This document shows positions 9,379 to 19,136 of a stretch of DNA of 63,301 bases, in pieces (the stretch's first letter is position 1; every line of letters begins with the position of its first letter). Position numbers and translations under genes: made by a program. Source of the DNA: Paraburkholderia phosphatilytica (lineage in GTDB: Bacteria; Pseudomonadota; Gammaproteobacteria; Burkholderiales; Burkholderiaceae); contig NZ_QQOA01000041.1 in assembly GCF_003443895.1 (NCBI RefSeq), forward strand, positions 1 through 63,301, read 5' to 3'. The notes below the pieces were generated by a model. That model did no database searches. It saw only the letters and a program-made list of their open reading frames with translations, and was not told the origin of the DNA.

Positions 9379-10272
9379 TTACTTCGCCATACACAACCGC
9401 AACGCGTCCTTCCAGTCCGGCGCCCTCACACCGAACACATCCGCGAGCTTGTCGTTCGAAATGCGCGAATTCGCGGGCCGCTTCGCCGGCGTCGGGTACG
9501 AAGAAGCCGGAATCGGCTTCACGACCGGCTTCTTCGGCAGATCGGACAGCTCGAAGATCGCCTCGGCGAAGCCGTGCCACGACGTCGCGCCGCCGGCCGT
9601 CAGGTGATAGACACCCGAATGCTGCGCCCACCATTCGGTGCTATCCGGCACCGCGTTCGCCTGTGCCAGCACGTTGGCCGTCAGCGTCGCGATCGTGTTC
9701 GACCACGTCGGCGCGCCGATCTGGTCGGCCACCACGCTCAGTTCTTCGCGCTCCGCGCCCACGCGCAGCATGGTCAGCAGGAAGTTCTTGCCGCGCACGC
9801 CATACACCCAGCTCGTGCGGAAGATCAGATGCGCACAACCCGATGCCTCGATCGCCTGTTCGCCCGCCAGCTTGCTGCTGCCATACACGTTCTGCGGACT
9901 GGTTTCGTCCGTTTCGACGTACACACCGTCTTTAGCGCCGTCGAACACATAATCCGTCGAATAGTGGACGAGCCGCGCGCCGAGTTTCTTCGCCTCCTCG
10001 GCGAGCACGGCCGGCGCTTCGGCGTTCAGGCGCATCGCGGCGTCGGGCTCGCTTTCGGCTTTGTCCACGGCGGTGTGCGCGGCCGGATTCACGATCAGCT
10101 GCGGCTTCACGTCGCGCACGACGCGGCGCACCTGGTCAAGGTCCGCCAGATCGAGCCCGCTGCGGTCCAGCGCAACCACCTTGCCAAGACCCTGCAGGGT
10201 GCGCGCCAGTTCGAAGCCGACCTGGCCGTTCACGCCGGTCAGCAGGATGGTGGGTTGTTCAAGCGACGTCAT
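9379..10272 (-). CDS. rfbD: dTDP-4-dehydrorhamnose reductase
   Basis: Last step of dTDP-L-rhamnose synthesis, reducing dTDP-4-dehydro-L-rhamnose with NAD(P)H. Rossmann motif TGVNGQVGFELA is at residues 12-23, the catalytic Y-x3-K is in VYGSSKLAGEQA, and the sugar-binding C terminus holds TSWHGFAEAIFEL. The start at 10272 gives 297 residues, normal for RmlD; the longer frame upstream only mirrors rfbC. It begins 8 bp after the rfbC stop and ends the rfbBACD operon. Its 3' end is duplicated in damaged form at 8021-8375. Confidence 0.96.
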   Translation of the reverse strand: MTSLEQPTILLTGVNGQVGFELARTLQGLGKVVALDRSGLDLADLDQVRRVVRDVKPQLIVNPAAHTAVDKAESEPDAAMRLNAEAPAVLAEEAKKLGARLVHYSTDYVFDGAKDGVYVETDETSPQNVYGSSKLAGEQAIEASGCAHLIFRTSWVYGVRGKNFLLTMLRVGAEREELSVVADQIGAPTWSNTIATLTANVLAQANAVPDSTEWWAQHSGVYHLTAGGATSWHGFAEAIFELSDLPKKPVVKPIPASSYPTPAKRPANSRISNDKLADVFGVRAPDWKDALRLCMAK

Positions 10273-10280
10273 GGCCGTCC

Positions 10281-10832
10281 TCACTCGAAGTGGTCGGCCT
10301 GCGACAGGCGCTTGCCCGCCGCGTCCTTCGCCGCGAGCAGCGGCTCGAAGTCGATCGGCCATTCGATGCCGATCTCCGGGTCGTTCCACACGATGCTGCG
10401 CTCGTGTTCCTGGAACCAGTAGTCCGTCGTCTTGTAGAGGAACTGCGCGGACTCCGACAGCACGACGAAGCCGTGCGCGAAGCCCGGCGGCACCCACAGC
10501 TGGCGGTGGTTGTCATTCGACAGCACGACGCCCACCCACTTGCCAAAGTTCGGCGAGCTCTTGCGGATGTCGACGGCGACATCGAACACCTCGCCTTCCA
10601 CCACGCGCACGAGCTTGCCCTGCGCGTGTTCGATCTGGTAATGCAGCCCGCGCAGCACGCCCTTCGCGGAGCGCGAGTGGTTGTCCTGCACGAATTCGAC
10701 GCCGGCCTGTACGTGCTCGGCGAATTCGCGGGCGTTGAAGCTTTCGTAGAAAAAGCCCCGGGTGTCACCGAACACCTTAGGCTCGATGATCTTGACTTCA
10801 GGCAGTGCTGTAGCGGTTACCGTGATGGCCAT
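10281..10832 (-). CDS. rfbC: dTDP-4-dehydrorhamnose 3,5-epimerase
   Basis: Cupin-fold epimerase acting on dTDP-4-dehydro-6-deoxyglucose, 183 residues. Visible family motifs are FGDTRGFFYESFN near 21-33, the catalytic-histidine segment VLRGLHYQ, and FAHGFVVLSESAQFLYKTTDYW. The start at 10832 overlaps the rfbA stop by 16 nt, so the two are likely translationally coupled. It is the third gene of rfbBACD. Confidence 0.96.
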   Translation of the reverse strand: MAITVTATALPEVKIIEPKVFGDTRGFFYESFNAREFAEHVQAGVEFVQDNHSRSAKGVLRGLHYQIEHAQGKLVRVVEGEVFDVAVDIRKSSPNFGKWVGVVLSNDNHRQLWVPPGFAHGFVVLSESAQFLYKTTDYWFQEHERSIVWNDPEIGIEWPIDFEPLLAAKDAAGKRLSQADHFE

Positions 10833-11710
10833 GCGACTTGATCCGTAAGAAGGTTTTGCAGGTACTTGCCATACGCGTTCTTCGCGAGCGGCTTCGCGAG
10901 CGCGAGCAGTTGCTCGGCGCCGATCCACTTGCGGCGGAACGCGATCTCTTCGGGGCAAGCGACGACGAGGCCCTGACGCTTCTGCAACGTTGCGATGAAG
11001 GTCGCGGCCTCGATCAGCGATTCATGGGTGCCGGTATCGAGCCACGCGTAACCGCGGCCCATGATCTCGACATTGAGCTGCTGCTGGCTCAGGTAGCGCG
11101 AATTGACGTCGGTGATTTCGAGTTCGCCGCGCGCGGACGGCTTGATGTCCGCGGCGATGTCGCACACCTGGTTGTCGTAGAAGTAGAGGCCCGTGACCGC
11201 ATAGTTCGAACGCGGACTGGCGGGCTTTTCTTCGATGGACAGCGCGCGGAACGCCTGATCGAACTCGACTACGCCGTAACGCTCGGGGTCGAGCACATGG
11301 TAGGCGAACACCGTCGCGCCACCGGTGGTCGCGTTCGCGCGGTCGAGCTGCTTCGCGAGGTCGTGGCCGTAGAAGATGTTGTCGCCGAGAATCAGCGCCG
11401 ACGGATCGTTGCCGACGAATTCGCGGCCGATGATGAACGCCTGCGCGAGCCCGTCCGGCGACGGCTGCACCGCGTACTGCAGGTTCATCCCCCACTGCGA
11501 ACCGTCGCCGAGCATCGCCTCGAAGCGCGGCGTGTCCTGTGGCGTGGAGATGATCAGCACGTCGCGAATGCCCGCGATCATCAGCGTAGACAGCGGATAG
11601 TAGATCATCGGCTTGTCGTACACCGGCAGCAGTTGCTTCGACACCGCGTGCGTGATCGGATACAGCCGCGTTCCGGAGCCGCCCGCCAGAATGATGCCTT
11701 TGCGCGCCAT
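10817..11710 (-). CDS. rfbA: glucose-1-phosphate thymidylyltransferase
   Basis: Makes dTDP-glucose from glucose 1-phosphate and dTTP, the entry step to dTDP-rhamnose and the usual allosteric control point by dTDP-rhamnose. The nucleotidyltransferase signature LAGGSGTRLYPITHAVSKQ is at residues 7-25 and the metal-binding LGDNIFYGHDL follows near 109-119. The start at 11710 (297 residues) matches the family size, and a GGAGGGCGACG ribosome-binding region lies just upstream. It starts 10 bp after rfbB. Confidence 0.97.
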   Translation of the reverse strand: MARKGIILAGGSGTRLYPITHAVSKQLLPVYDKPMIYYPLSTLMIAGIRDVLIISTPQDTPRFEAMLGDGSQWGMNLQYAVQPSPDGLAQAFIIGREFVGNDPSALILGDNIFYGHDLAKQLDRANATTGGATVFAYHVLDPERYGVVEFDQAFRALSIEEKPASPRSNYAVTGLYFYDNQVCDIAADIKPSARGELEITDVNSRYLSQQQLNVEIMGRGYAWLDTGTHESLIEAATFIATLQKRQGLVVACPEEIAFRRKWIGAEQLLALAKPLAKNAYGKYLQNLLTDQVAWPSR

Positions 11711-11720
11711 CGTCGCCCTC

Positions 11721-12782
<1,062 letters not shown>

Positions 12783-12907
12783 GGAGTTCCTTTTGAAGTT
12801 CAGGATTGCCTGATGTTGCCCTCGGTCATCCTCGACAACCCTCGGACACTACGGACACCGTCAGACAACGTAGAAGCGGTAAATAGGTCGAAGACGTGCC
12901 GATGCGA

Positions 12908-12964
12908 CGGTAATTTTACCGGACAAGAAGCCCGTCACCCTCCTTTTATGAGGCACACATTATA
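12908..12964 (-). promoter_or_regulatory. candidate promoter/operator region of the rfbBACD operon
   Basis: On the minus strand a perfect TATAAT hexamer sits at 12964-12959, roughly 180 nt upstream of the rfbB start codon; a matching -35 is weak. Further in, a 14-bp perfect palindrome (CGGTAA on each side of TT) spans 12908-12921 and could be an operator. The stretch is AT-rich compared with its surroundings. No regulator is known to me for this site, and the TATAAT could also serve an RNA rather than rfbB. Confidence 0.35.
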
Positions 12965-13203
12965 AATCGGCGGAATGCGAAAACCACAGCCCTAACATCT
13001 TGAAACAGCTTGACAAATTGCCTTTCACATTGTGTTTCAGGCGTATGTCGAGCGGCAAACAGACGGGCGGGGAACGCATCGTGCGGAGCAGTCGACTCCA
13101 GTGCCGCCGATACCGCTGGTCTAGAATCGGGCCATGCGCCACGATGCAGCGCAAGATGCACGCCGCGTACGTCGCCCTTGCCCATCCACCCATTTGTGAA
13201 TCG

Positions 13204-14064
13204 ATGACCGACGCCACCACCACCGCTTCCGTCCCGCTCGCTTTCGGCGATCTGCAGGGCTGCCACGCCGCGTTCCGGCAACTGCTGGACAAGGCCGCGC
13301 CAGCACCGGATACGCCGCTGTGGTTTGCCGGCGACGTGATCAACCGCGGCCCGGATTCGCTCGCCACGCTGCGCGAGGTGATCGCGCTCGGCAACCGCGC
13401 GGTGACGGTGCTCGGCAACCACGACCTGCATCTGCTCTCCGTATCGGCCGGCATCCGCAAGTCGAAGAAAGGCGACACGATCGACGAGATCCTGTCCGCG
13501 CCCGACGCGGCAGACCTGCTGCACTGGGTCCGCCATCGTCCGATCGCGCATTTCGAACATGGCATGCTGCTCGTGCACGCGGGCGTGCTGCCGCAATGGG
13601 ATGTCGAGATGACGCTGGAACTGGCGGAAGACCTGCAGCGCGCGTTGCGCGCGCCGAACTGGCAGGAGACGCTCGCGGGCCTGTACGGTAATGAGCCGAA
13701 CCGCTGGACCGACAGCCTGAAGGGCATCGATCGTCTGCGCATCACCTGTACGGCGCTGACCCGCATGCGTTTCTGCAACACGGTGGGCCAGATGGACTTC
13801 AGCTCGAGCGGCGGCCTCGATTCGGCACCGCCCGGTTATCTGCCGTGGTTCGACGCACCGTCGCGCCGCACCCGCGACATCACCGTCGTGTTCGGTCACT
13901 GGGCAGCGCTCGGGTTGACGATGCGCGACGACATCATCGGGCTCGATTCGGGCTGCGTGTGGGGCAATCGGCTGTCGGCGGTACGGCTCGCGGCGAATCC
14001 TGCCGAGCGCACGTTGACGCAGGTGGATTGCAGCGACTGCAAATCGGCAAGCAGCGAAGAGTAG
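13204..14064 (+). CDS. apaH: symmetrical bis(5'-nucleosyl)-tetraphosphatase
   Basis: Hydrolyses Ap4A to two ADP in the cytoplasm. A calcineurin-like phosphoesterase of 286 residues with the metal-binding series FGDLQGC (14-20), GDVINRGPDS (~43-52), LGNHDLHLL (~74-82) and a late FGHWAALGL histidine motif. The start at 13204 (MTDATTTASV) was chosen because family similarity begins there; the open frame extends about 200 bp upstream without conserved sequence. It ends 24 bp from the convergent plsC end. apaH next to the rml/O-antigen locus is a familiar Burkholderia arrangement. Confidence 0.95.
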   Translation: MTDATTTASVPLAFGDLQGCHAAFRQLLDKAAPAPDTPLWFAGDVINRGPDSLATLREVIALGNRAVTVLGNHDLHLLSVSAGIRKSKKGDTIDEILSAPDAADLLHWVRHRPIAHFEHGMLLVHAGVLPQWDVEMTLELAEDLQRALRAPNWQETLAGLYGNEPNRWTDSLKGIDRLRITCTALTRMRFCNTVGQMDFSSSGGLDSAPPGYLPWFDAPSRRTRDITVVFGHWAALGLTMRDDIIGLDSGCVWGNRLSAVRLAANPAERTLTQVDCSDCKSASSEE

Positions 14065-14088
14065 CCGTCCGCGACGGTCAATGCGACG

Positions 14089-14946
14089 TCAGGGCGATCC
14101 AGGTGAATGCGGCAGGCCTGGGTCGTGATCGAGCGGCGTATCCGATGTGTCGGCTTCTTGCTTCGACGATGCATCGGACACAGGCACCCGCGACGCAAGG
14201 CCATTCGCGATCCGCTGATGCTGCATCCCCTCCAGCGCCCGCCTGACCGAAGCCTCCGCCTCCGCCGCCAGCAGCCGCCGGTCCGCGCCCGGCGCGAGCG
14301 CCTCGCCGACGTACACATGCGCGGTCAACGGACCGCCCGTGAGCAACGCATCCAGCGATTCGCCGAGCGACATGTCGCCGATATACGCGGGCGCGGTCGA
14401 TTGCCGGCCTTGCGCATCCTCGTACAGGATGCAGACCGGCTGCACCGGACTCGACGCCGACACCGCGGCCTGAAACAGATTCGCGTGGAACGGCAGCAAC
14501 TGCAGCCCGTCCGACGTCGTGCCTTCCGGAAACACGCACATCAGCTGACCCGCGTTCAGGCGGCTGGCGAGCTCGTGCATGATGCGCTTCGCGTCGCTGC
14601 GCTTCTCGCGCTGGATGAAGATCGTGTCGAGCTGCGCGGCGAGCCAGCCCACTACCGGCCACTTGCGGATCTCGGCCTTCGAGACGAACGGCGTCGGCCG
14701 CCACGCGTTGATCACGTAGATGTCGATCCACGAGATGTGGTTGCTGACCACGAGCGCGCCTTCGTCGAGCCGCGCTTCGTCGTTGTGCACGACGAGGCGC
14801 ATGCCGGCGAGCCGCAGCATCTTCAGCGACCACCTGCGATTCATCTCGAGCCGCGCGGCTTTCGACGCCTTCGGAAAACGCGTGGCAATCGTCCACATGC
14901 CCACCAGCAGGTGGACGACGAGCCGGACCTTGCGGAGTATCAGCAT
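14089..14946 (-). CDS. plsC: 1-acyl-sn-glycerol-3-phosphate acyltransferase
   Basis: Acylates lysophosphatidate to phosphatidate at the inner membrane. 285 residues, with an N-terminal hydrophobic anchor (VRLVVHLLVGMWTIA), the catalytic H-x4-D motif in SNHISWID (H70, D75) and the acceptor motif FPEGTTSDG near 139-147. The last ~50 residues are polar and probably disordered. It starts 19 bp after the dihydroorotase-like gene and is likely the last gene of the yqgE-ruvX-pyrR-pyrB-pyrC' unit. Confidence 0.93.
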   Translation of the reverse strand: MLILRKVRLVVHLLVGMWTIATRFPKASKAARLEMNRRWSLKMLRLAGMRLVVHNDEARLDEGALVVSNHISWIDIYVINAWRPTPFVSKAEIRKWPVVGWLAAQLDTIFIQREKRSDAKRIMHELASRLNAGQLMCVFPEGTTSDGLQLLPFHANLFQAAVSASSPVQPVCILYEDAQGRQSTAPAYIGDMSLGESLDALLTGGPLTAHVYVGEALAPGADRRLLAAEAEASVRRALEGMQHQRIANGLASRVPVSDASSKQEADTSDTPLDHDPGLPHSPGSP

Positions 14947-14965
14947 GATGGTGTCGGCTCCGGAA

Positions 14966-16243
14966 TCAGCGCTGCCCGTACGCGACGCGGCCCGCGACTA
15001 TCGTCGCGCTCACGCGTGCCGGCAGTTCGTAACCGAGGAACGGCGTGTTGTGCCCCTGGCTCTTCAGCGCGCGGGGCTCGACGAACCAGTGCGTGGCCGG
15101 ATCGAACACGCACAGGTCCGCCGTGGCGCCCACTGCGATGCGGCCGGCAGGCAGCTTCAGCACGTCAGCGGGCGCGGCCGTGATCAGCTTCAGCGCTTTC
15201 GCGAGCGGCAGCCTCGCTTCGTCGGCCCACTTCAGCGTCAGCGACAGCAGCAGTTCGAGGCCCGTCGCGCCCGGCGTCGCTTCGGCGAACGGCAGCAGCT
15301 TTTCGTCGTCGTCGACCGGCGTATGGGCCGAGCAGATCGCGTCGATCGTGCCGTCCGCGAGGCCCGCGCGGATCGCCTCGCGATCGCGCTGCGCGCGCAG
15401 CGGCGGATCGAGACGGAACTGCGCATCGAAGTAGCCGATGTCGACGTCGATCAGATGCACGTGGTTGATCGTGACGTCGCAGGTCACGGGCAGCCCTTCC
15501 GTCTTCGCCTCGCGAACGAGCGCGATGCCCGCCGCCGACGAGACATGCGACAGATGCACGCGCGCGCCGGTCACCCGCACGAGTTCGAAGATCGTGTGCA
15601 GTGCAATCGTTTCCGCCGACACCGGCACGCCCGACAGCCCGAGCCGCGACGCCACCGGCCCGCCCGCGGCGACGCCGCCTGTGGACAGAGATGCGTCCTG
15701 CGGCCGCAGCCACGCGGTGAAGCCATACGTGCTCGCGTACTGCAGCGCGCGCAGCAGCACCTTCGTATCGACGATCGGCGCATCGGCCTGCGAGAAACCG
15801 ACGCAACCCGATTCGGTCAGCGCGACCATCTCGGTGATCACCTGCCCTTTCAGGCCGACGGTCAGCGCGCCGAGCGGATACACGTGCGCCTGGTTCAGGT
15901 TGCGCGCGCGAAACCGGAGCATCTCGACGAGGCCGGGTTCGTCGAGCACCGGGTCGGTGTCGGGCGGACACACGAGACTCGTCACGCCACCCGCGAGCGC
16001 GGCCGCCATCTCCGATTGCAGCGTCGCCTTGTGCTCGTAGCCCGGCTCGCGCAACCGCGCCGACAGATCGACGAGGCCCGGCGCAATCACGAGCCCCTTC
16101 GCGTCGATCGTGCGGTCAGCGGCAAAGCCGGCGGGCGAGTTGCCAAGCGCGGCGATCTTGCCGTCGTCGATGAAGACGTCCTGCCTGTCGCTCGAGCCGG
16201 CGACCGGATCGATCAGCGTGCCGCCTTGAATATAAATCTTCAT
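14966..16243 (-). CDS. pyrC: catalytically inactive dihydroorotase-like subunit (PyrC')
   Basis: A 425-residue amidohydrolase-fold protein that aligns with class I dihydroorotase but lacks the metal site. In active enzymes the motif after beta-1 is VDxHxHxREPG; here S61 and R63 replace both histidines (LVDLSARLREPG). The later IATDHAPH motif reads ICSAHTPV, losing the catalytic Asp and a His. In Pseudomonas such a PyrC' is an inactive partner that stabilises aspartate transcarbamoylase. The position 25 bp after pyrB supports that role. A separate functional dihydroorotase must exist elsewhere in the genome. Confidence 0.93.
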   Translation of the reverse strand: MKIYIQGGTLIDPVAGSSDRQDVFIDDGKIAALGNSPAGFAADRTIDAKGLVIAPGLVDLSARLREPGYEHKATLQSEMAAALAGGVTSLVCPPDTDPVLDEPGLVEMLRFRARNLNQAHVYPLGALTVGLKGQVITEMVALTESGCVGFSQADAPIVDTKVLLRALQYASTYGFTAWLRPQDASLSTGGVAAGGPVASRLGLSGVPVSAETIALHTIFELVRVTGARVHLSHVSSAAGIALVREAKTEGLPVTCDVTINHVHLIDVDIGYFDAQFRLDPPLRAQRDREAIRAGLADGTIDAICSAHTPVDDDEKLLPFAEATPGATGLELLLSLTLKWADEARLPLAKALKLITAAPADVLKLPAGRIAVGATADLCVFDPATHWFVEPRALKSQGHNTPFLGYELPARVSATIVAGRVAYGQR

Positions 16244-16268
16244 GCGCTGCCCTTGTGCTCTTCTCTCA

Positions 16269-17285
16269 TCAATCGTTATTGCCCGCGACGATACCCATCA
16301 CGGCCATCCGCACCGCGATGCCGAACGTCACCTGATTCAGGATCACCGACTGCGGCCCGTCCGCCACCTGCGAGTCGATCTCGACGCCGCGGTTCATCGG
16401 CCCCGGATGCATCACGATCGCATCGGGCTTCGCGAGCGCGAGACGCTCGGGCGTCAGCCCCCAGCTCTTGAAGTACTCCTGCGCCGAAGGCAGCAGCGCG
16501 CCGCTCATCCGCTCGTTCTGCAGGCGCAGCATGATGATCACGTCGACGTCCTTCAGGCCTTCGTCAAGGTTGTGAAACACCCGCACGCCCATCTGCTCGA
16601 GACCGCCCGGCAGCAGCGTGCGCGGACCGATCGCGCGCACTTCCGGCACGCCGAGCGTCGTCAGTGCATGAATGTCCGAGCGCGCGACCCGCGAATGCAG
16701 GATGTCGCCGACGATCGCCACACGCAGGTTCGTGAAATCGCCCTTGAAATGGCGGATCGTGTACATGTCGAGCAGGCCCTGCGTCGGATGCGCATGGCGG
16801 CCGTCACCGGCATTGATCACGTGCACGTGCGGCGCGCAGTGCTCGGCGATCAGGTACGGCGCGCCACTCGACGCATGACGCACGACGAACAGGTCCGCGT
16901 GCATCGCCGAGAGGTTATTGATCGTGTCGAGCAGCGATTCGCCCTTGCTCGTCGACGACGCGTTGATATTCAGGTTCAGCACGTCCGCCGACAGCCGAGT
17001 CGCCGCGATCTCGAAGGTGGTGCGTGTGCGCGTCGAGTTCTCGAAGAAAAGATTGAACACCGACTTGCCGCGCAGAAGCGGCACCTTCTTCACCTCGCGG
17101 TCCGTCACGCTGACGAACTGCGCGGCCGTATCGAGGATGTGCGTGACGATCGGGCGCGGCAGCCCTTCGATCGACAGCAGGTGCTTCAGCTCGCCGTTCT
17201 TCGTGAGCTGCGGGTTGCGCTTCAGGAAGCCGTAGCGGAAGCGCTCCGGGGTGGCGCTGTCGGCGGGAGGGTTCGGTGTGGTCAT
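16269..17285 (-). CDS. pyrB: aspartate carbamoyltransferase catalytic chain
   Basis: Condenses carbamoyl phosphate and aspartate, the first committed pyrimidine step. The carbamoyl-phosphate motif ENSTRTRTTFE is near residue 77, HPTQGLLDMYTI and the late HPGPMNRGVEI follow, giving 338 residues. The start at 17285 (MTTPNPPADS) is the only ATG close to conserved sequence. The N-terminal extension of ~30 residues is like that of pseudomonad PyrB, which assembles as a dodecamer with PyrC'. About 100 bp separate it from the pyrR stop, room for leader control. Confidence 0.96.
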   Translation of the reverse strand: MTTPNPPADSATPERFRYGFLKRNPQLTKNGELKHLLSIEGLPRPIVTHILDTAAQFVSVTDREVKKVPLLRGKSVFNLFFENSTRTRTTFEIAATRLSADVLNLNINASSTSKGESLLDTINNLSAMHADLFVVRHASSGAPYLIAEHCAPHVHVINAGDGRHAHPTQGLLDMYTIRHFKGDFTNLRVAIVGDILHSRVARSDIHALTTLGVPEVRAIGPRTLLPGGLEQMGVRVFHNLDEGLKDVDVIIMLRLQNERMSGALLPSAQEYFKSWGLTPERLALAKPDAIVMHPGPMNRGVEIDSQVADGPQSVILNQVTFGIAVRMAVMGIVAGNND

Positions 17286-17385
17286 GGCTGGCTGCGAATG
17301 AAAACGCGTAATGAAGAGACGCTTCGCGACGAAACGCCCGGGTTGCTGTGGCTTCGACCGTGGCGAATGGTTACGCTGCGAGCCG

Positions 17386-17904
17386 TCAGTGTTCGCGCAC
17401 CTCGATATGGAATGCGAAACGTCCGGCATCGTTGCGCGACAGCACGAGGTTCGCGTCCTGTGGCACATCCACTTCGCCGCCCACATAGCGCGCGGCAACC
17501 GGCAGCTCGCGCCCGCCGCGATCGGCAAGCACCGCGAGTTCGACCGACGCCGGCCGGCCATAGTCGTACAGCTCGTTCAGCGCGGCACGCACGGTGCGGC
17601 CGGTGTACAGCACGTCGTCGACGAGTACGATGCTGCGATTCTTTACGTCAAACGGCAGCGCGGTCGGGCCCGCCTGGGTGTGCAGACCTTTCTTCGCGTA
17701 GTCGTCGCGATGCAGCGCCACATTCACGACGCCGAAACCAGCCAGCGACAGGTCCGCGGCGAGACGCTCCGCGAGCCATGCGCCGCCGCTGAAGATGCCG
17801 GCGAGCACCGGCGCATCGGCGCCTGGCGCGCTGCCCGCCGCGAACACCGGTCGCAGCCGGTCCAGAAGCGCGCGGTACAGCGCCTCGGCATCAAGGGGAT
17901 TCAT
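17386..17904 (-). CDS. pyrR: PyrR bifunctional pyrimidine regulator / uracil phosphoribosyltransferase family
   Basis: Phosphoribosyltransferase-fold protein; in Bacillus it binds pyr mRNA, while in pseudomonads it is linked to pyr regulation without clear UPRTase activity. The PRPP-binding loop VLVDDVLYTGRT and the upstream SGGAWLAERLA segment are visible. The start at 17904 (MNPLDAEALY) gives 172 residues and overlaps ruvX by 14 nt; a longer start at 17925 adds seven residues. It lies between ruvX and pyrB in one minus-strand operon. Confidence 0.92.
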   Translation of the reverse strand: MNPLDAEALYRALLDRLRPVFAAGSAPGADAPVLAGIFSGGAWLAERLAADLSLAGFGVVNVALHRDDYAKKGLHTQAGPTALPFDVKNRSIVLVDDVLYTGRTVRAALNELYDYGRPASVELAVLADRGGRELPVAARYVGGEVDVPQDANLVLSRNDAGRFAFHIEVREH

Positions 17905-18346
17905 GGTCAGCGGAAAGTCCGTCAAGGTATTGCTGGAGGATCACGCAGGCGGCTTCAGCATCGAGCATCGCGCTGTCACGGGCAGACCCGCGACCCGAGC
18001 CGCGCATCGAAGCTTCCGCTTCGACCGACGAGTAGCGCTCGTCGACCCACGTCACCGGCAGATTGAAGCGGCCGTTCAGCTGGTTGCCGAAGCGTTTCGC
18101 GAGCTGGGTCATCGCGTGCGGCGTGCCGTCCGGATGCATCGGCAGACCGACGACGAGCGCGTCCGGCTTCCACTCGGCCAAGAGCTTGCCAACGGCTTCG
18201 AAACGGTATTCGCGATTGCGGTTCTGCAGCACGACGAGCGGCCGCGCGCTGCGTGTCAGCGAGTTGCCGACCGCCACGCCGATGCGTTGCTCGCCGTAGT
18301 CGAACGCGAGCAGCGTCGCTTCACGTCCAGACAACCCACCACTCAT
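17891..18346 (-). CDS. ruvX: Holliday junction resolvase-like / pre-16S rRNA nuclease RuvX (YqgF)
   Basis: RNase H-fold nuclease of 151 residues linked to 16S rRNA 5'-end maturation. The first acidic strand is LLAFDYGEQRIGVAVG (residues 12-27), VVGLPMHPDGTPHAMT follows, and the catalytic segment WVDERYSSVEAE carries the conserved Asp-Glu. A C-terminal helix ends in D-E-S-P. The ATG overlaps the yqgE stop by 4 nt. The yqgE-ruvX-pyrR order is shared with many beta- and gammaproteobacteria. Confidence 0.95.
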   Translation of the reverse strand: MSGGLSGREATLLAFDYGEQRIGVAVGNSLTRSARPLVVLQNRNREYRFEAVGKLLAEWKPDALVVGLPMHPDGTPHAMTQLAKRFGNQLNGRFNLPVTWVDERYSSVEAEASMRGSGRGSARDSAMLDAEAACVILQQYLDGLSADHESP

Positions 18347-18921
18347 GCGTGGCCCGCTTCGCCCGACAGCATCGACGACGAAATGCCGAGCAGCGCGAGC
18401 GCCGCTTCGAAGCGGTCTTCGGCGGGCGTGTCGAACACGATCTTCGGATCGGCCTCGACGGTGAGCCAGCCGTTTTTCGAGATCTCGTCCTCGAGCTGGC
18501 CCGCACCCCAGCCCGCATGGCCGAGCGTCAGCAGGAAACGCTCCGGGCCGCGGCCGTTCGCGACATCTTCGAGCACGTCTTTTGACGTGGTCATCTCGAG
18601 CCCGCCCGGCACCGTCATCGACGACGTATAGGCGCTGCCTTCGCGCTGGTCGTGCAGCACGAAGCCGCGCTCGGTCTGCACCGGGCCGCCGAAGTACACG
18701 GGCACATGCAGAAGGGGTTCGATTTCGAGCTTGAGATCGATGCGATTGAAGAGCGCCTGCAGATCGATGTCGGTCGGCCGGTTGATCACGAGGCCGAGCG
18801 CGCCGCGTTCACTGTGATCGCAGAGATAGACCACCGTGCCTGAAAACGTGGGGTCCGCCATGTTCGGCATGGCGATCAGGAACTGGTTGGTCAGGTTGAT
18901 CGAATCGTTACTTTTGGACAT
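18343..18921 (-). CDS. yqgE: YqgE/AlgH family protein
   Basis: A 192-residue cytoplasmic protein of the UPF0301/AlgH family, whose biochemical function is unsettled. The hallmark segments are LTNQFLIAMPNMADPTFSGT near the N terminus, LVINRPTDIDL, and FLLTLGHAGWGAGQLEDEI near the middle. It is the first gene of the pyrimidine operon, and its downstream neighbour ruvX overlaps it by 4 nt. AlgH was first named in alginate regulation in Pseudomonas, but that role should not be assumed here. Confidence 0.93.
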   Translation of the reverse strand: MSKSNDSINLTNQFLIAMPNMADPTFSGTVVYLCDHSERGALGLVINRPTDIDLQALFNRIDLKLEIEPLLHVPVYFGGPVQTERGFVLHDQREGSAYTSSMTVPGGLEMTTSKDVLEDVANGRGPERFLLTLGHAGWGAGQLEDEISKNGWLTVEADPKIVFDTPAEDRFEAALALLGISSSMLSGEAGHA

Positions 18922-19069
18922 GGTCGGAATTCTAGCAAAGGCGATGCAGGACGGCGGCCCGTGTCGGTTCCGGGCCGAACACCGCGTCCAATGCGCGCTT
19001 GCGCGCCGGCCGCCCCCGTTCGTTCAGGTTCATTTCATTCCACCTGCGACGGATCATGATGCACTCTAT

Positions 19070-19124
19070 CACGGGCCAGCCGGGGCCCGTGGACGCCGGC
19101 TCGAAGGCGCACTTTCGCGCCTTC
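19070..19124 (-). terminator. tandem hairpins downstream of the FimL-like gene
   Basis: Two GC-rich hairpins lie between the FimL-like gene end (19137) and the yqgE start. One has arms CACGGGCC (19070-19077) and GGCCCGTG (19084-19091). The other has arms GAAGGCGC (19103-19110) and GCGCCTTC (19117-19124). Neither has a long U-tract, so they may act as weak terminators or as 3' mRNA stabilisers for the minus-strand transcript. Confidence 0.4.
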
Positions 19125-19136
19125 TTCGCCGGTTCG

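Noticed and set aside
12946..13899. Long minus-strand ORFs opposite apaH
   Set aside because: apaH carries all family motifs on the plus strand; the minus frames show no motif.
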